A DNA stretch of 35,265 nt from Brevundimonas abyssalis TAR-001 (GCF_000466985.1 NZ_BATC01000026.1:1-35265); one strand, 5' to 3'. Shown: positions 16,739 to 24,693, counted from the stretch's first letter. A program made the numbers and translations. The notes: generated by a model not told the origin, from the sequence alone.

Positions 16739-17717
16739 GATCCCTCATCAGTCGAAGAAGATCGATCTCTGTCTCGGTCGTACGGCGCCCGATTGCAGCG
16801 GTCTCAATGGCACCGGTCTCCTCAGCCTCGATCGCCAGGTCGACAGTGGTGACGCCCCAGTCCAGCGAGCCGTAGGCTTCCCAGAAGCGCACACGGTCCA
16901 GGTCAAAACGGCCGCCCTTGGCCTGATAGGCTGAGGCCAAGGCTTCAATGGAGCCGAAGCCGCCGACTGGATTGTCGATGGCGCCGAACCGCCATGAGCC
17001 CATGCACAGCCATCCGATGTCGAACATTGGATCGCCGATGAAAGCACGCTCCCAATCGAGAACCGCGGCAACCCCGCTCTCGTCGATAATCAGGTTTCCG
17101 TTCCGGAAGTCACCGTGAACGAGGGTCGGAGCGATATCCGATGGGGGTAGTCGCCGCCGGAGCCAGGAAAATGCCAGCTCGAACACCGGCCGATTGCGCC
17201 CTTGGCGGCGATACTGCGCATACAGTGTTTGAAGGCGTTCGGCTGCGGTGACATGCGGAAGCTCAGGCAGAACTTGGTTTGGCGTTGCATGCAGCGCCGC
17301 TAGAATTCGTCCGCACTCGTCTGCGAGTGTCTCGCGAGCCTTCGCAAGGATCGGCAGCTTGAGTATCCGTTGCGGGATCGTCTCACCTTCGACGCAGGAC
17401 ATTACGAAGCCTTTGCCTAAGCCGTCAGCGTCCTCAAGGATGGCGAGTACGACCGGGCCGGGCACACCACGGATGCGAGACGCCTCGGTCAGCTCTGCCT
17501 GGACCCGCAGGCTGACTGTGCCAGGACGAGGCTCGTCGCGGTCTGATGCGCGTCGAAGGATGACGTTACCATAGGGCGACGGCGAAGAGGTATTGATCCG
17601 CCAGGTTTCCTGCATGGCGCCTCCGGTAAGACGGCGCATGCTGCCGATATCATTGACTGGCAAGTCGCGCTTTCGCATCGCGGCCAGAAGACGATCCTTC
17701 AACTCGGCTTCCGTCAT
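16731..17717 (-). CDS. APH-family phosphotransferase (ACAD10/11-like kinase domain)
   Basis: A 328-residue protein kinase-like fold. Visible features are a Gly-rich start (LTGGAMQETWRI), the catalytic loop LVHGDFRNGNLII (Brenner motif HxDxxxxN) and the metal-binding segment VLDWERAFIGDP. Related domains are fused to acyl-CoA dehydrogenases in ACAD10/ACAD11, which phosphorylate 4-hydroxyacyl-CoAs so that the hydroxyl can be removed or moved. In a beta-oxidation operon this suggests the same role for a hydroxylated acyl-CoA rather than antibiotic resistance; this is inference from family and context. Its start overlaps the ligase stop by 4 bases (ATGA). Confidence 0.88.
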   Translation of the reverse strand: MTEAELKDRLLAAMRKRDLPVNDIGSMRRLTGGAMQETWRINTSSPSPYGNVILRRASDRDEPRPGTVSLRVQAELTEASRIRGVPGPVVLAILEDADGLGKGFVMSCVEGETIPQRILKLPILAKARETLADECGRILAALHATPNQVLPELPHVTAAERLQTLYAQYRRQGRNRPVFELAFSWLRRRLPPSDIAPTLVHGDFRNGNLIIDESGVAAVLDWERAFIGDPMFDIGWLCMGSWRFGAIDNPVGGFGSIEALASAYQAKGGRFDLDRVRFWEAYGSLDWGVTTVDLAIEAEETGAIETAAIGRRTTETEIDLLRLMRDHG

Positions 17718-19273
17718 TCGGAATAGGTCTCACGCAAGACCCGCTTGAGCACCTTCCCGGTCGCATTCCGGGGGAGCGCCTCGATGAAAGCGACTGAGCG
17801 GGGGCATTTGTACCGGGCGATACGTTCCTGGAGATAGGCGATCAGCCGGTCGCCGCCGGGCTCGACTCCCGGGGCCGGAACGACGATGGCTTTCACCGCC
17901 TCGCCCCACCGGGTGTCCGGCACACCTATCACGGCGCAATCGGCAACCTCCGGGTGCTGAATGAGGACGTTCTCGATTTCGACAGGATAGATGTTCTCGC
18001 CGCCCGAGATGACCAAGTCGCGCACGCGATCACGGATCGTCAGATAGCCGTGGGCGTCCAGAGAGCCGACATCGCCGGTGTGATACCAGCCGTCGACAAT
18101 CACCTCGCGCGTCTGTTCCGGGCGCCGCCAATAACCCTTCATGACGGTCGCCGACCGCACCAGAATTTCTCCGGGTTCATCGGTATCGGCATCGCTGCCA
18201 TCCGCCCGAATGATCCGAATATCGATGCCTTGCATGGCGCGGCCGCAGGTAACCACACGCTCGGCGATCAGATGATCGGCACCCGTCAGCACAGTGCCCG
18301 CCGTCATGGTTTCTGAAGATCCGAACAGTTGAACAAACTCCCCGGGAAGCACCGCTAACGCACGCTGGAGCAACGTTGGCGTGATGGCGGAGCCACCATA
18401 GATCACCGTGTCGAGGTGGGAGAAGCGGTCGGCACGGAACTCGGGGTGATCGATCAGCAACTGGATCAACGCCGGCACGAAGCCGACCTTCGTGACTTGG
18501 TGGCGTTCGGCCGTCTCCAGCAGGACATCTATGCTGGCATCCCGGAGAACTACACACTTAGCGCCTGCGAGAAGAGCGTAACTTGCCGTGAGAAGCGCGC
18601 CCGCGTGGAATAGCGGGAGGGCGATCAAAAGTCTGTCCTCAGGCTCCCAGCGCCCGACCATGCCGTATCGGATCTGGTCGGCGGCCGCGAGAAAGTTGGC
18701 ATGCGTCAATTCCACGCCTTTGGGCGATCCGGTCGTACCGGAGGAATAGATTTGAAGAAGGACATCATCGGCATTGGGGGTGGCGAGCGAGACGTCCGTT
18801 CCGGTCTCTCGCCACGAAAGGTAGGCCTCGACCCCTTCCGGCGGCTCACCATCCAGGAGGATTACGCGCTTGATCCCGATCTCCGCCGCAAGCCCGATCG
18901 CGATTTCGAGATATTCGGCGGATGTGAAGAGCACCTTGACCTCAGCGTCCTTCAGGATGAAGCACACTTCATCGGGAGCCAGGCGCCAGTTGACGGGGGT
19001 GAGAACGCAACGGGCCTGACTGCACCCCGCCAGCAATTCGAAGTAGGCGTCGGTGTTCTTGGCAAGCAGGCCGACGTGATCGTTGGCGGAAAGCCCGGTT
19101 GCGATGAGAGCAGCGCCTACGTTCGCGCCGATCTCGGCCAGCGCACGATAGCTCGTTGTCTTGTCCTGAAACACGACAGCGGTGTGTTCGGCGAGGTGGG
19201 CTGAATGGACATCGAGAAGTTGAGTCAGAGTCCGACAGTCGCTCGCGGCTTTCGCGTGATCGGTAGGATTCAT
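17714..19273 (-). CDS. Acyl-CoA ligase (AMP-forming), second copy
   Basis: A 519-residue ANL-family enzyme. Motifs are IYSSGTTGSPKGVELTH, LFGSSETMT, YHTGDVGSLDAHGYLTIRDRVRD, SGGENIYPVEIE and the catalytic Lys in NATGKVLKRVL. It converts a carboxylic acid to its CoA ester. It differs clearly from the ligase at 12184-13800, so the two may activate different intermediates, for instance the parent acid and a shortened or ring-derived acid. ATG 19273 overlaps the hydratase stop (ATGA), and the gene is third in the coupled five-gene operon. Confidence 0.93.
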   Translation of the reverse strand: MNPTDHAKAASDCRTLTQLLDVHSAHLAEHTAVVFQDKTTSYRALAEIGANVGAALIATGLSANDHVGLLAKNTDAYFELLAGCSQARCVLTPVNWRLAPDEVCFILKDAEVKVLFTSAEYLEIAIGLAAEIGIKRVILLDGEPPEGVEAYLSWRETGTDVSLATPNADDVLLQIYSSGTTGSPKGVELTHANFLAAADQIRYGMVGRWEPEDRLLIALPLFHAGALLTASYALLAGAKCVVLRDASIDVLLETAERHQVTKVGFVPALIQLLIDHPEFRADRFSHLDTVIYGGSAITPTLLQRALAVLPGEFVQLFGSSETMTAGTVLTGADHLIAERVVTCGRAMQGIDIRIIRADGSDADTDEPGEILVRSATVMKGYWRRPEQTREVIVDGWYHTGDVGSLDAHGYLTIRDRVRDLVISGGENIYPVEIENVLIQHPEVADCAVIGVPDTRWGEAVKAIVVPAPGVEPGGDRLIAYLQERIARYKCPRSVAFIEALPRNATGKVLKRVLRETYSE

Positions 19274-20016
19274 CCTGGTCCTCCATCTCGACGCGACGGT
19301 CGAGTTTTATTGAATTCTGATGCTGCTGAGGTCTCCCGCACAAGCGCGTCCGAGAATGCGCCCATTACGCCGTCCTCAAGCTGGCGTCTTACGAAAGCGA
19401 CAGCATCCGGGTCGCATCGGCTGATGGCGGCAGCGATCTCATGTGCGGATTCCGCAAGGTTCGCCCCAGGGACTACTGCGTTCACAAGACCCCACGCGGC
19501 TGCCTGAGATGCATCGACCCACTGGCCCGTCAGGCACATCTGCTTGGCTCTTTCGACGCCGATGCGGCGGGGTAACCGCACCGACATGCCCCACATGGCC
19601 GCGATCCCAAGGCGTGCGTGGGTATCTGCAAACCGTGCATGGTCTGCGCAAATGGAGAAGTCACAAGCGAGCATGAGCTCGAGCCCACCGGTGACGGCCA
19701 CGCCGTTAACCGCAGCGATGACCGGGACCGGCGAGCGCGCGACGATGGTTGCGGGGTCGATTTGAGGGGCTGCGTTCAGGTCCGCTAGACTAGCAATCAT
19801 CGCCGGGACGTCTTCCCTGTCGACACCGGCGCAAAATGCCCGATCTCCTGCGCCTGTTAGAACGATGGCGCGGACTGAGCTGTTGCCTCCGAGCGCGTAG
19901 AAAGCGTCAGCCAACCCGTCGCGCACGCCCCCCGATATGGCGTTGCGCGCTTCGGGCCGGTTCAGCGTGACCGTCGCCACGCCCCCATCGACGGTCGTTA
20001 CGACGCTCTCTGTCAA
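19270..20016 (-). CDS. Enoyl-CoA hydratase/isomerase family protein
   Basis: A 248-residue crotonase with the oxyanion-hole segments FCAGVDRED and GVAVTGGLELMLACD (Glu at the position of the first catalytic Glu). The second position reads LGIAAMWGM, with no Glu, so hydratase activity is uncertain and isomerase or another crotonase reaction is possible. The frame opens with TTG at 20016, overlapping the dehydrogenase stop (TTGA) by 4 bases. No ATG lies near the expected N-terminus, so the TTG is probably real. Second gene of the operon. Confidence 0.9.
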   Translation of the reverse strand: MTESVVTTVDGGVATVTLNRPEARNAISGGVRDGLADAFYALGGNSSVRAIVLTGAGDRAFCAGVDREDVPAMIASLADLNAAPQIDPATIVARSPVPVIAAVNGVAVTGGLELMLACDFSICADHARFADTHARLGIAAMWGMSVRLPRRIGVERAKQMCLTGQWVDASQAAAWGLVNAVVPGANLAESAHEIAAAISRCDPDAVAFVRRQLEDGVMGAFSDALVRETSAASEFNKTRPSRRDGGPG

Positions 20017-21158
20017 TGCAACCTGCCGCGCGCATCGGCTTTGAGCATCCGATACCGGTTGAGATGGTAGTCAGACGAACCGAACTGCGCCTCGATGACG
20101 ATGGCGCGCTTGAACAGATGGCCGATGATCAGTTCATCGGTCATCCCCATGCCGCCATGTAGCTGGACGGCGGCCTGCCCCATGCGGTGGGCGGCTTGTC
20201 CGACGAACGCCTTTGCAGCTGAAATAGCGCATGCTCGCTCCCTCGCGGTGGCGTCTAAACCGTTTGCAGCGGCGTAGGCTTGACCCGAACTCAGTTCGAG
20301 TGCCACCAGCATGTCGGCGACTTGGTGTTGAAGAGCCTGGAAAGTCGCAAGAGGTACGCCGAATTGACGGCGCTCGGAGAGATAGGCGTGCGTTTCGCCG
20401 AGGATCCTGCGCATCACACCAACGGCCTCGGCGCAGAGGCCTGCCGTGGCGCCATCTAGGGCGAGGTCAAGCGCGTCTGCCGCGCCTTCGACGAGGAACG
20501 CCTCATCCGTAACATCGAGCGCGAAAGTGATGTCGCAGGCCCGGCGACCGTCGATGGTCGGATAGGCGGCCAACTCAAGCCCCGGGGTGCCGATATCGAT
20601 GACAAACAAGCCAAGTCCGTCACGATCGAAATCATTGCCATCGATCCGCGCGACGACCAGCAAATGCGACGCCCAGCTCGCTCCGATGACAACCGACTTC
20701 CGCCCCGTCAACCGCCATCCGCCCCTCGCCAGCCTCTGTGCGGTAGCCTGGATGTGGTAAGGTCGAAACCCACACCCTTCCAGGTGCCCGAGCGCCAGAT
20801 TGGCCTGACCTTCTGTGACGGCGACGGCTAGCTGGCGCGCTAGCAAACTATCCGATGAGCGCAGCAGGCTTCCGCAAAGGATGACAGTCTCAAGGTAAGG
20901 CTCGACAACCAGCGCTTGGCCCATGGCCTCCATCACCGGAATCTGGTCTAGCCCATCACCGCCGACCCCGCCCCAGTCCGGCGAGAAGCCCAAACCAAGA
21001 ATCCCGAGATCGGTCGCCATTCGGCGCCAGATATCGGGCGACCACCCCCCGCTGGACTCGACGATCTTCCGGCGCGCCTCCGGATCGTAGGTATCGGCGA
21101 GGAATGAAGACAGGGCATCCCTCAGAAGGCGCTGCTCGCTGGAACAATCAAAAGCCAT
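20013..21158 (-). CDS. Acyl-CoA dehydrogenase, likely small subunit of a heteromeric enzyme
   Basis: A 381-residue protein of the acyl-CoA dehydrogenase fold: N-terminal helical domain (GFSPDWGGVGGDG), central beta domain (GRKSVVIGA) and C-terminal domain (RRQFGVPLATFQALQHQVADM, QLHGGMGMTDEL). It resembles the pimeloyl-CoA/steroid-type subunits (PimD, FadE28/29 kind) that work as alpha2beta2 pairs with a larger partner. The larger partner is probably the divergent gene at 21336. Flavin-dependent alpha,beta-desaturation of an acyl-CoA is the expected reaction. GGAGG lies 8 bases before ATG 21158. First gene of the five-gene coupled operon. Confidence 0.9.
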   Translation of the reverse strand: MAFDCSSEQRLLRDALSSFLADTYDPEARRKIVESSGGWSPDIWRRMATDLGILGLGFSPDWGGVGGDGLDQIPVMEAMGQALVVEPYLETVILCGSLLRSSDSLLARQLAVAVTEGQANLALGHLEGCGFRPYHIQATAQRLARGGWRLTGRKSVVIGASWASHLLVVARIDGNDFDRDGLGLFVIDIGTPGLELAAYPTIDGRRACDITFALDVTDEAFLVEGAADALDLALDGATAGLCAEAVGVMRRILGETHAYLSERRQFGVPLATFQALQHQVADMLVALELSSGQAYAAANGLDATARERACAISAAKAFVGQAAHRMGQAAVQLHGGMGMTDELIIGHLFKRAIVIEAQFGSSDYHLNRYRMLKADARGRLH

Positions 21159-21217
21159 TCGGTCAGCCTCCAGGCAGGTGTCGTAATCCTATATGACGCA
21201 AAGCAATATCAGACGGA

Positions 21218-21273
21218 TGTCCCGACGGCCGGGGACAGCGTTGGATGAGAGGTCATAATAGGGTGTCCCTATT
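21218..21273. promoter_or_regulatory. Divergent promoter region with a perfect 17-bp inverted repeat
   Basis: Between the two divergent dehydrogenase genes, AATAGGG-TGT-CCCTATT (21257-21273) is a perfect inverted repeat with 7-bp arms. A second one, TGTCCC (21218-21223) with GGGACA (21232-21237), lies 20 bases away. A third symmetrical sequence, TTTTGCGCAAAA, sits at about 21296-21307. The 7-bp repeat is a good candidate for a dimeric repressor site acting on both operons. The cognate regulator is unknown. Confidence 0.55.
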
Positions 21274-21335
21274 TTCAGGACTTCCCGCGAATTTGTTTTG
21301 CGCAAAAAATTGCGCTCTGTATGCGAAGAGGCACC

Positions 21336-22562
21336 ATGTCGGAAACAGCGTTTTTGCCGAGCGACGACGAAGTGGCGGCGAATACGTTCCGCAGTGAAGT
21401 TCGAGCATTTCTGGCCGCTTCACTGCCGAAGGACATCAAGGAAGCGCCACGCACCACTCAACTCATCGATCATTCGGTCCAGCAGCGGTGGCACAAAATT
21501 CTCGGCAAGCAGGGATGGTCGACACCGGGATGGCCCGTGGAATACGGGGGTTGCGGCTGGCCTGCGAGATGGAGGGAGGTTTTCGAGGAAGAACTGGCCC
21601 TCGCAGAAGCTCCGCCTCTAAGCGTCTTCGTCGAGATGATCGGGCCGGTAATTTATTCATACGGCACTGACGCGCAAAAGGCCAAGCACTTGGAGCCGCT
21701 TCGGAAGGGCGACATTCTTTGGTGCCAGGGTTATTCAGAGCCTGGTTCAGGCTCTGACCTCGCGTCGCTTCGAACGCGCGCAGTTCGTGATGGCGACGAG
21801 TATGTCGTCAATGGCCAGAAGATCTGGACGACCTATGCTCACCGGGCAGAATGGATGTTCGCGCTGGTCCGCACCGATGACGCGCAGCGTCCCCAGGAGG
21901 GCATCAGTTTCCTGCTGATCGACATGACCACACCAGGCATCGAAGTCCGGCCCATTCACTCGATCGATGGGTTGCATCACCTGAACGAGGTTTTCTTCTC
22001 TGACGTCCGCGTCCCAGTCGAAAATCTGGTCGGCGAAGAAGGTAAGGGCTGGTCGATCGCCAAGTTCTTGCTGGAGCATGAGCGAAAGGGCGTCGGATCG
22101 CTCCAGACGGTATGGGGCCAGATCGATGCGGTTCGGAACATCGTTGACCGCTCACATCCGGCGGGTGATCCGGCGTATGGGTTCGAACGGCTGCGACTTG
22201 AGACGGCCTTGGCGGAAGCCGAAATCAGGCTCTCGGCCATCGAGTCATACAATCGTCGGCAAGCTGCGCTTGCGGAGCGGGATGCTGCCTCACCTGCCGG
22301 GCCGTCGATCCTCAAACTGACGGTCACCGAGCTCCAGCAGGCAATAGCCGAGATCGGGGTGCGTGCGCTCGGCCAGGACGCTCTTCGCGACCAATCCGGA
22401 TACATTGAACTTTACCAGCCAGAGAAAATGCGCGGCGTCGAAGGCGGGGCGGTGGCGATGCTGCAGTACTTGTTCGGACGCGCCTACACGATCCTTGGCG
22501 GGACAAGCGAGATCCAGCGCAACCTGATCTTTCGGCACGCGAGCAGGGTGCTGTCAGGGTAA
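21336..22562 (+). CDS. Acyl-CoA dehydrogenase, likely large subunit of a heteromeric enzyme
   Basis: About 408 residues. It shows the N-terminal helical domain (STPGWPVEYGG), the central QGYSEPGSGSDLASL and NGQKIWTTYAHRAEW blocks of the flavin/substrate region, and the C-terminal LGGTSEIQRNLIFRHASR. The usual catalytic Glu of the YEG-TS motif is Gly here (LGGTSE), as in PimC-type partners, so the base must come from elsewhere or from the partner subunit. ATG 21321 is also in frame, but GAAGAGG at 21325-21331 directly precedes ATG 21336, which is preferred. It is divergent from the small-subunit gene and probably co-regulated through the palindromes between them. Confidence 0.92.
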   Translation: MSETAFLPSDDEVAANTFRSEVRAFLAASLPKDIKEAPRTTQLIDHSVQQRWHKILGKQGWSTPGWPVEYGGCGWPARWREVFEEELALAEAPPLSVFVEMIGPVIYSYGTDAQKAKHLEPLRKGDILWCQGYSEPGSGSDLASLRTRAVRDGDEYVVNGQKIWTTYAHRAEWMFALVRTDDAQRPQEGISFLLIDMTTPGIEVRPIHSIDGLHHLNEVFFSDVRVPVENLVGEEGKGWSIAKFLLEHERKGVGSLQTVWGQIDAVRNIVDRSHPAGDPAYGFERLRLETALAEAEIRLSAIESYNRRQAALAERDAASPAGPSILKLTVTELQQAIAEIGVRALGQDALRDQSGYIELYQPEKMRGVEGGAVAMLQYLFGRAYTILGGTSEIQRNLIFRHASRVLSG

Positions 22563-22957
22563 CCGTGGCGGATTTTGCTGGACGTGGCCTAGGAGCGGCA
22601 AAACTTCACAGCTAGAGCGCAGCTTCGCCCGCTCCACGCGAGATCCGACCCGGCGCATGGTGGCCCTGTGCGGCCTCACCCTGTGCGCCGTCGAAGGCAC
22701 CGCGGCGACGACGGAGCAGCTTGGCCTGTCCAGTCTTGCCTGCCGACGGCACCGGTCCATGGCTATGGCTATGCCACTGTTTCCTATGGGGGCAGAACCT
22801 GACTGGATCCCTGAGATTCCAAGAGCAGGCACTCTCAACCGTCGCAAGCAGTCCACCTCTGATTTTGTTGAGTGCGCCAGCCCGTGACCTCGAGAGGGTT
22901 TCTGGCCAGTATCAGGCCAACGCCTGATAGACTCTTGACCTAACTGACTGAAAGGAA
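22563..22957. other. Gene-free stretch between the catabolic region and tRNA-Val
   Basis: About 395 bases without a convincing gene; short open frames on both strands have no family pattern I can name. It contains a perfect 8-bp hairpin at 22910-22929. It lies at the 3' side of the tRNA, where an integrated island's end would be, but no integrase remnant can be recognised. Confidence 0.6.
22910..22929. terminator. Perfect hairpin TATCAGGC-CAAC-GCCTGATA
   Basis: An 8-bp perfect stem with a 4-base loop, 28 bases past the 3' end of tRNA-Val on the minus strand. There is no T-run on either side, so it may be a processing or factor-dependent termination structure for the tRNA transcript, or it may close the plus-strand dehydrogenase transcript. 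Confidence 0.4.
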
Positions 22958-23032
22958 TGGTGGACGCGACAGGGATTGAACCTGTGACCCCCTCGATGTC
23001 AACGAGGTGCTCTCCCGCTGAGCTACGCGTCC
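22958..23032 (-). tRNA. tRNA-Val (anticodon GAC)
   Basis: On the minus strand the sequence folds as a full cloverleaf: acceptor GGACGCG/CGCGTCC, D-arm GCTC...GAGC, anticodon stem CCTCG/CGAGG with loop TTGACAT (anticodon GAC, valine) and a T-arm with GGTTCAATCC. The discriminator base is A and CCA is encoded (22958-22960). The 3' end faces the lower-GC catabolic region, the classic position for island integration. No direct repeat of the tRNA 3' end was found elsewhere in the window. Confidence 0.97.
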
Positions 23033-23075
23033 GCCGTGACGGCCCCGGAACGCGACCGGGGACGGGAAGGCGTGG

Positions 23076-23105
23076 TCTATAGCCCGGTCGCCTTCGCCCC
23101 TGCAA
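23076..23105 (-). promoter_or_regulatory. Candidate promoter of tRNA-Val
   Basis: On the minus strand TTGCAG (23100-23105) is followed after 18 bases by TATAGA (23076-23081), set in GCTATAGAC, close to the Caulobacter housekeeping -10 pattern. Transcription would start about 35-40 bases before the tRNA. Confidence 0.5.
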
Positions 23106-23215
23106 GGGGGTTATCGCCTTCCAGGACCTGAACAGGCAGCCCCCGCATCGGCGAAGGATCAGGGGAGCGTCATGCCCTCAAGCCGCGAGCGACCGCGTCG
23201 CAACATGGTTCAAGG

Positions 23216-23572
23216 TCAAGCCGCGACCATGCGCTCCACCTCGGCGACCAGGTCGCGCAGGTGGACGGGCTTGGACAGCACCTTGGCCTGGGGCGTTGAC
23301 TGGGCGGCGGTCAGGGCGACAGCGGCGAAGCCGGTGATGAACATGATCCGCAGACCCGGCTGGCGGTTGGCGGCGATGCGCGCCACCTCGATGCCGTCGG
23401 CGCCGGGCATGACGATGTCGGTGAGCAGCAGGTCCCAGGGCCCGTCCTCCAACGCGTCCACGGCGTCGTCGCCGTTCTCGCACGCCGTGACCTCGTGCCC
23501 CGCCCGCTCAAGGGCGCGGGTCAGGAACCCGCGCAGGGAGCCGTCGTCTTCCGCAAGAAGGATTCGCGCCAT
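23216..23572 (-). CDS. cpdR: Single-domain response regulator CpdR
   Basis: A 118-residue stand-alone receiver domain. It has the acidic pair (LLAEDDGSLR), the phospho-acceptor Asp at about residue 52 in LLTDIVMPGADG, the Thr in MFITGFAAVAL and the Lys in LSKPVHLRDL. Length and the FITGFAAVAL segment match CpdR of Caulobacter, which when unphosphorylated directs ClpXP to the cell pole to degrade cell-cycle proteins, and is phosphorylated through the CckA-ChpT relay. It stands alone on the minus strand. The ribosome site before ATG 23572 is weak. Another single receiver protein is possible, but the match is close. Confidence 0.88.
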   Translation of the reverse strand: MARILLAEDDGSLRGFLTRALERAGHEVTACENGDDAVDALEDGPWDLLLTDIVMPGADGIEVARIAANRQPGLRIMFITGFAAVALTAAQSTPQAKVLSKPVHLRDLVAEVERMVAA

Positions 23573-23661
23573 GGATGCCGCCCCGTTGTTCTTGAGCGAA
23601 ACCTAGAACGGGGACGGTAAACCGCCGATGAAGGCGGGCGGATCATCCACAGGCTCGTGAA

Positions 23662-24554
23662 ATGGGCTATGGCTTGGCGATGGCGACGCCCGTGTTCATC
23701 CTCGACCCCCATGACGCCCTGGACGCGGCGCGGCCGGTGGTGTCGCCGCTGGTGTTCGCCTCGCCCCATTCCGGCGATGTGTATCCGGACGATCTGGGGG
23801 CGCGTCCCGATCTTGCGGACCTGTCGCTGCGCAGCGCCGAAGACGCCCTGGTGAACCGCCTGGTGGAGCCGCATCCGGACCTGGGCGTGCCCCTGATCGC
23901 CGCGCAGCTGGGTCGGGCCTATGTGGACCTGAACCGCGACCCCGATGAGCTGGACCCACAAGTGGTCGAGGGCGGCGGTGTGGCGTCCCCCCGCGTGGCG
24001 GCCGGGTTCGGCGTCATTCCACGCCTGACCGGCGACGGCCAGACGATCCGCGACCACGCCCTGACCCATGATGACGCCCTGGCCCGGCTGGCGGCGGCGC
24101 ACCGGCCCTATCACGAGGCGCTGGAGCGCCTGATGCACAGGGCGCGGGACCGGTTCGGATACGCCGTTCTGGTGGACTGGCACTCCATGCCCTCAAGGGC
24201 AGTGGGACGCGCGGCCGGGGTGCGGGGGCCGGACGTGGTTCTGGGCGACCGGCACGGCTCGTCCTGTTCAGCCGAGGTGACGCGGCTGCTGCGCGCGCAG
24301 TTCGAGCGGGCCGGGTGGCGCGTGGCGCTGAACCGGCCTATGCGGGGGGTTGGTCCACTCAGTTATGGGGGCGACCCGACGACGGCTTTCACGCCGTACA
24401 GGTGGAGCTGAACCGGGGGCTGTATCTGAATGAGGATGTCCTCACCCCCGGACCGCACTTCACCATGGCGCAGAAGGTCATCCGTCGGGTAACGGCGGCG
24501 ATGGCGGCCCACGACTGGTCGAGGCTGCGACCCCACGCCCAGGCGGCGGAATAG
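23662..24554 (+). pseudogene. N-formylglutamate amidohydrolase, one-base frameshift
   Basis: The first frame (23662 to about 24338) encodes an N-formylglutamate amidohydrolase: FASPHSGDVYP, AYVDLNRDPDELD, VDWHSMPS and DRHGSSC are family blocks with metal-binding residues. After NRP the frame should continue YAGGWSTQLWGRPDDGFHAVQVELNRGLYL, but that is read in the next frame, to the stop at 24552-24554. One base is missing between 24338 and 24339. Rejoined, the product is about 297 residues, normal length. The enzyme releases formate from N-formyl-Glu, for example in histidine degradation. This may be a true inactivating mutation or a sequence error. ATG 23680 is an alternative start. Confidence 0.88.
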
Positions 24555-24576
24555 GATTGGGCACTACGCTTCAGGC

Positions 24577-24658
24577 AAAAAAAACCGCGCCCGGGGGCGC
24601 GGTTTGAAAGTCTATAGGGAGGAAACGCCCAGGAAGGGCAAGACGCTCGAAAGCGTCG
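24577..24658 (-). ncRNA. Candidate small RNA with CCUCCC motif and intrinsic terminator
   Basis: Minus-strand stretch of about 82 bases. It begins with hairpin GACGCT-TTCG-AGCGTC (24642-24657), then a short GCCC/GGGC hairpin, then single-stranded TTTCCTCCCTATAG, and ends with AAACCGCGCCC/GGGCGCGGTTT (24582-24605) and eight T. A promoter candidate places +1 at about 24658, right at the first hairpin. C-rich CCUCC loops that target ribosome sites are known in alphaproteobacterial small RNAs. Alternatively this is the 3' untranslated region of the DUF599 gene, which ends at 24784. Confidence 0.55.
24582..24605 (-). terminator. Rho-independent terminator
   Basis: An 11-bp near-perfect GC-rich inverted repeat followed on the minus strand by eight T. 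It ends the small-RNA candidate and also stands about 180 bases past the DUF599 gene. On the plus strand only TTT follows, so it may act weakly for the amidohydrolase gene too. Confidence 0.88.
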
Positions 24659-24664
24659 AAAATC

Positions 24665-24693
24665 AAGCTACGTTGCGATGCACAATCCGTCAA
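24665..24693 (-). promoter_or_regulatory. Candidate promoter of the small RNA
   Basis: TTGACG (complement of 24688-24693) and TAGCTT (complement of 24665-24670) are separated by 17 bases. TTGACGG fits the Caulobacter sigma-73 -35 consensus exactly; the -10 is weaker. It lies between the DUF599 stop and the first hairpin, so it would drive an RNA independent of that gene. Confidence 0.5.

Noticed and set aside
16731..17717. Aminoglycoside resistance by the APH-family protein
   Set aside because: The family fold is shared, but the gene is coupled to acyl-CoA genes and DUF6285, which fits an ACAD10/11-like role far better.
22563..22957. Short open frames, one with a GYGYATVSYGGR stretch that faintly recalls HNH endonucleases
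   Set aside because: The similarity is a few residues around GYG, there is no intact His-Asn-His pattern and a stop follows at once.
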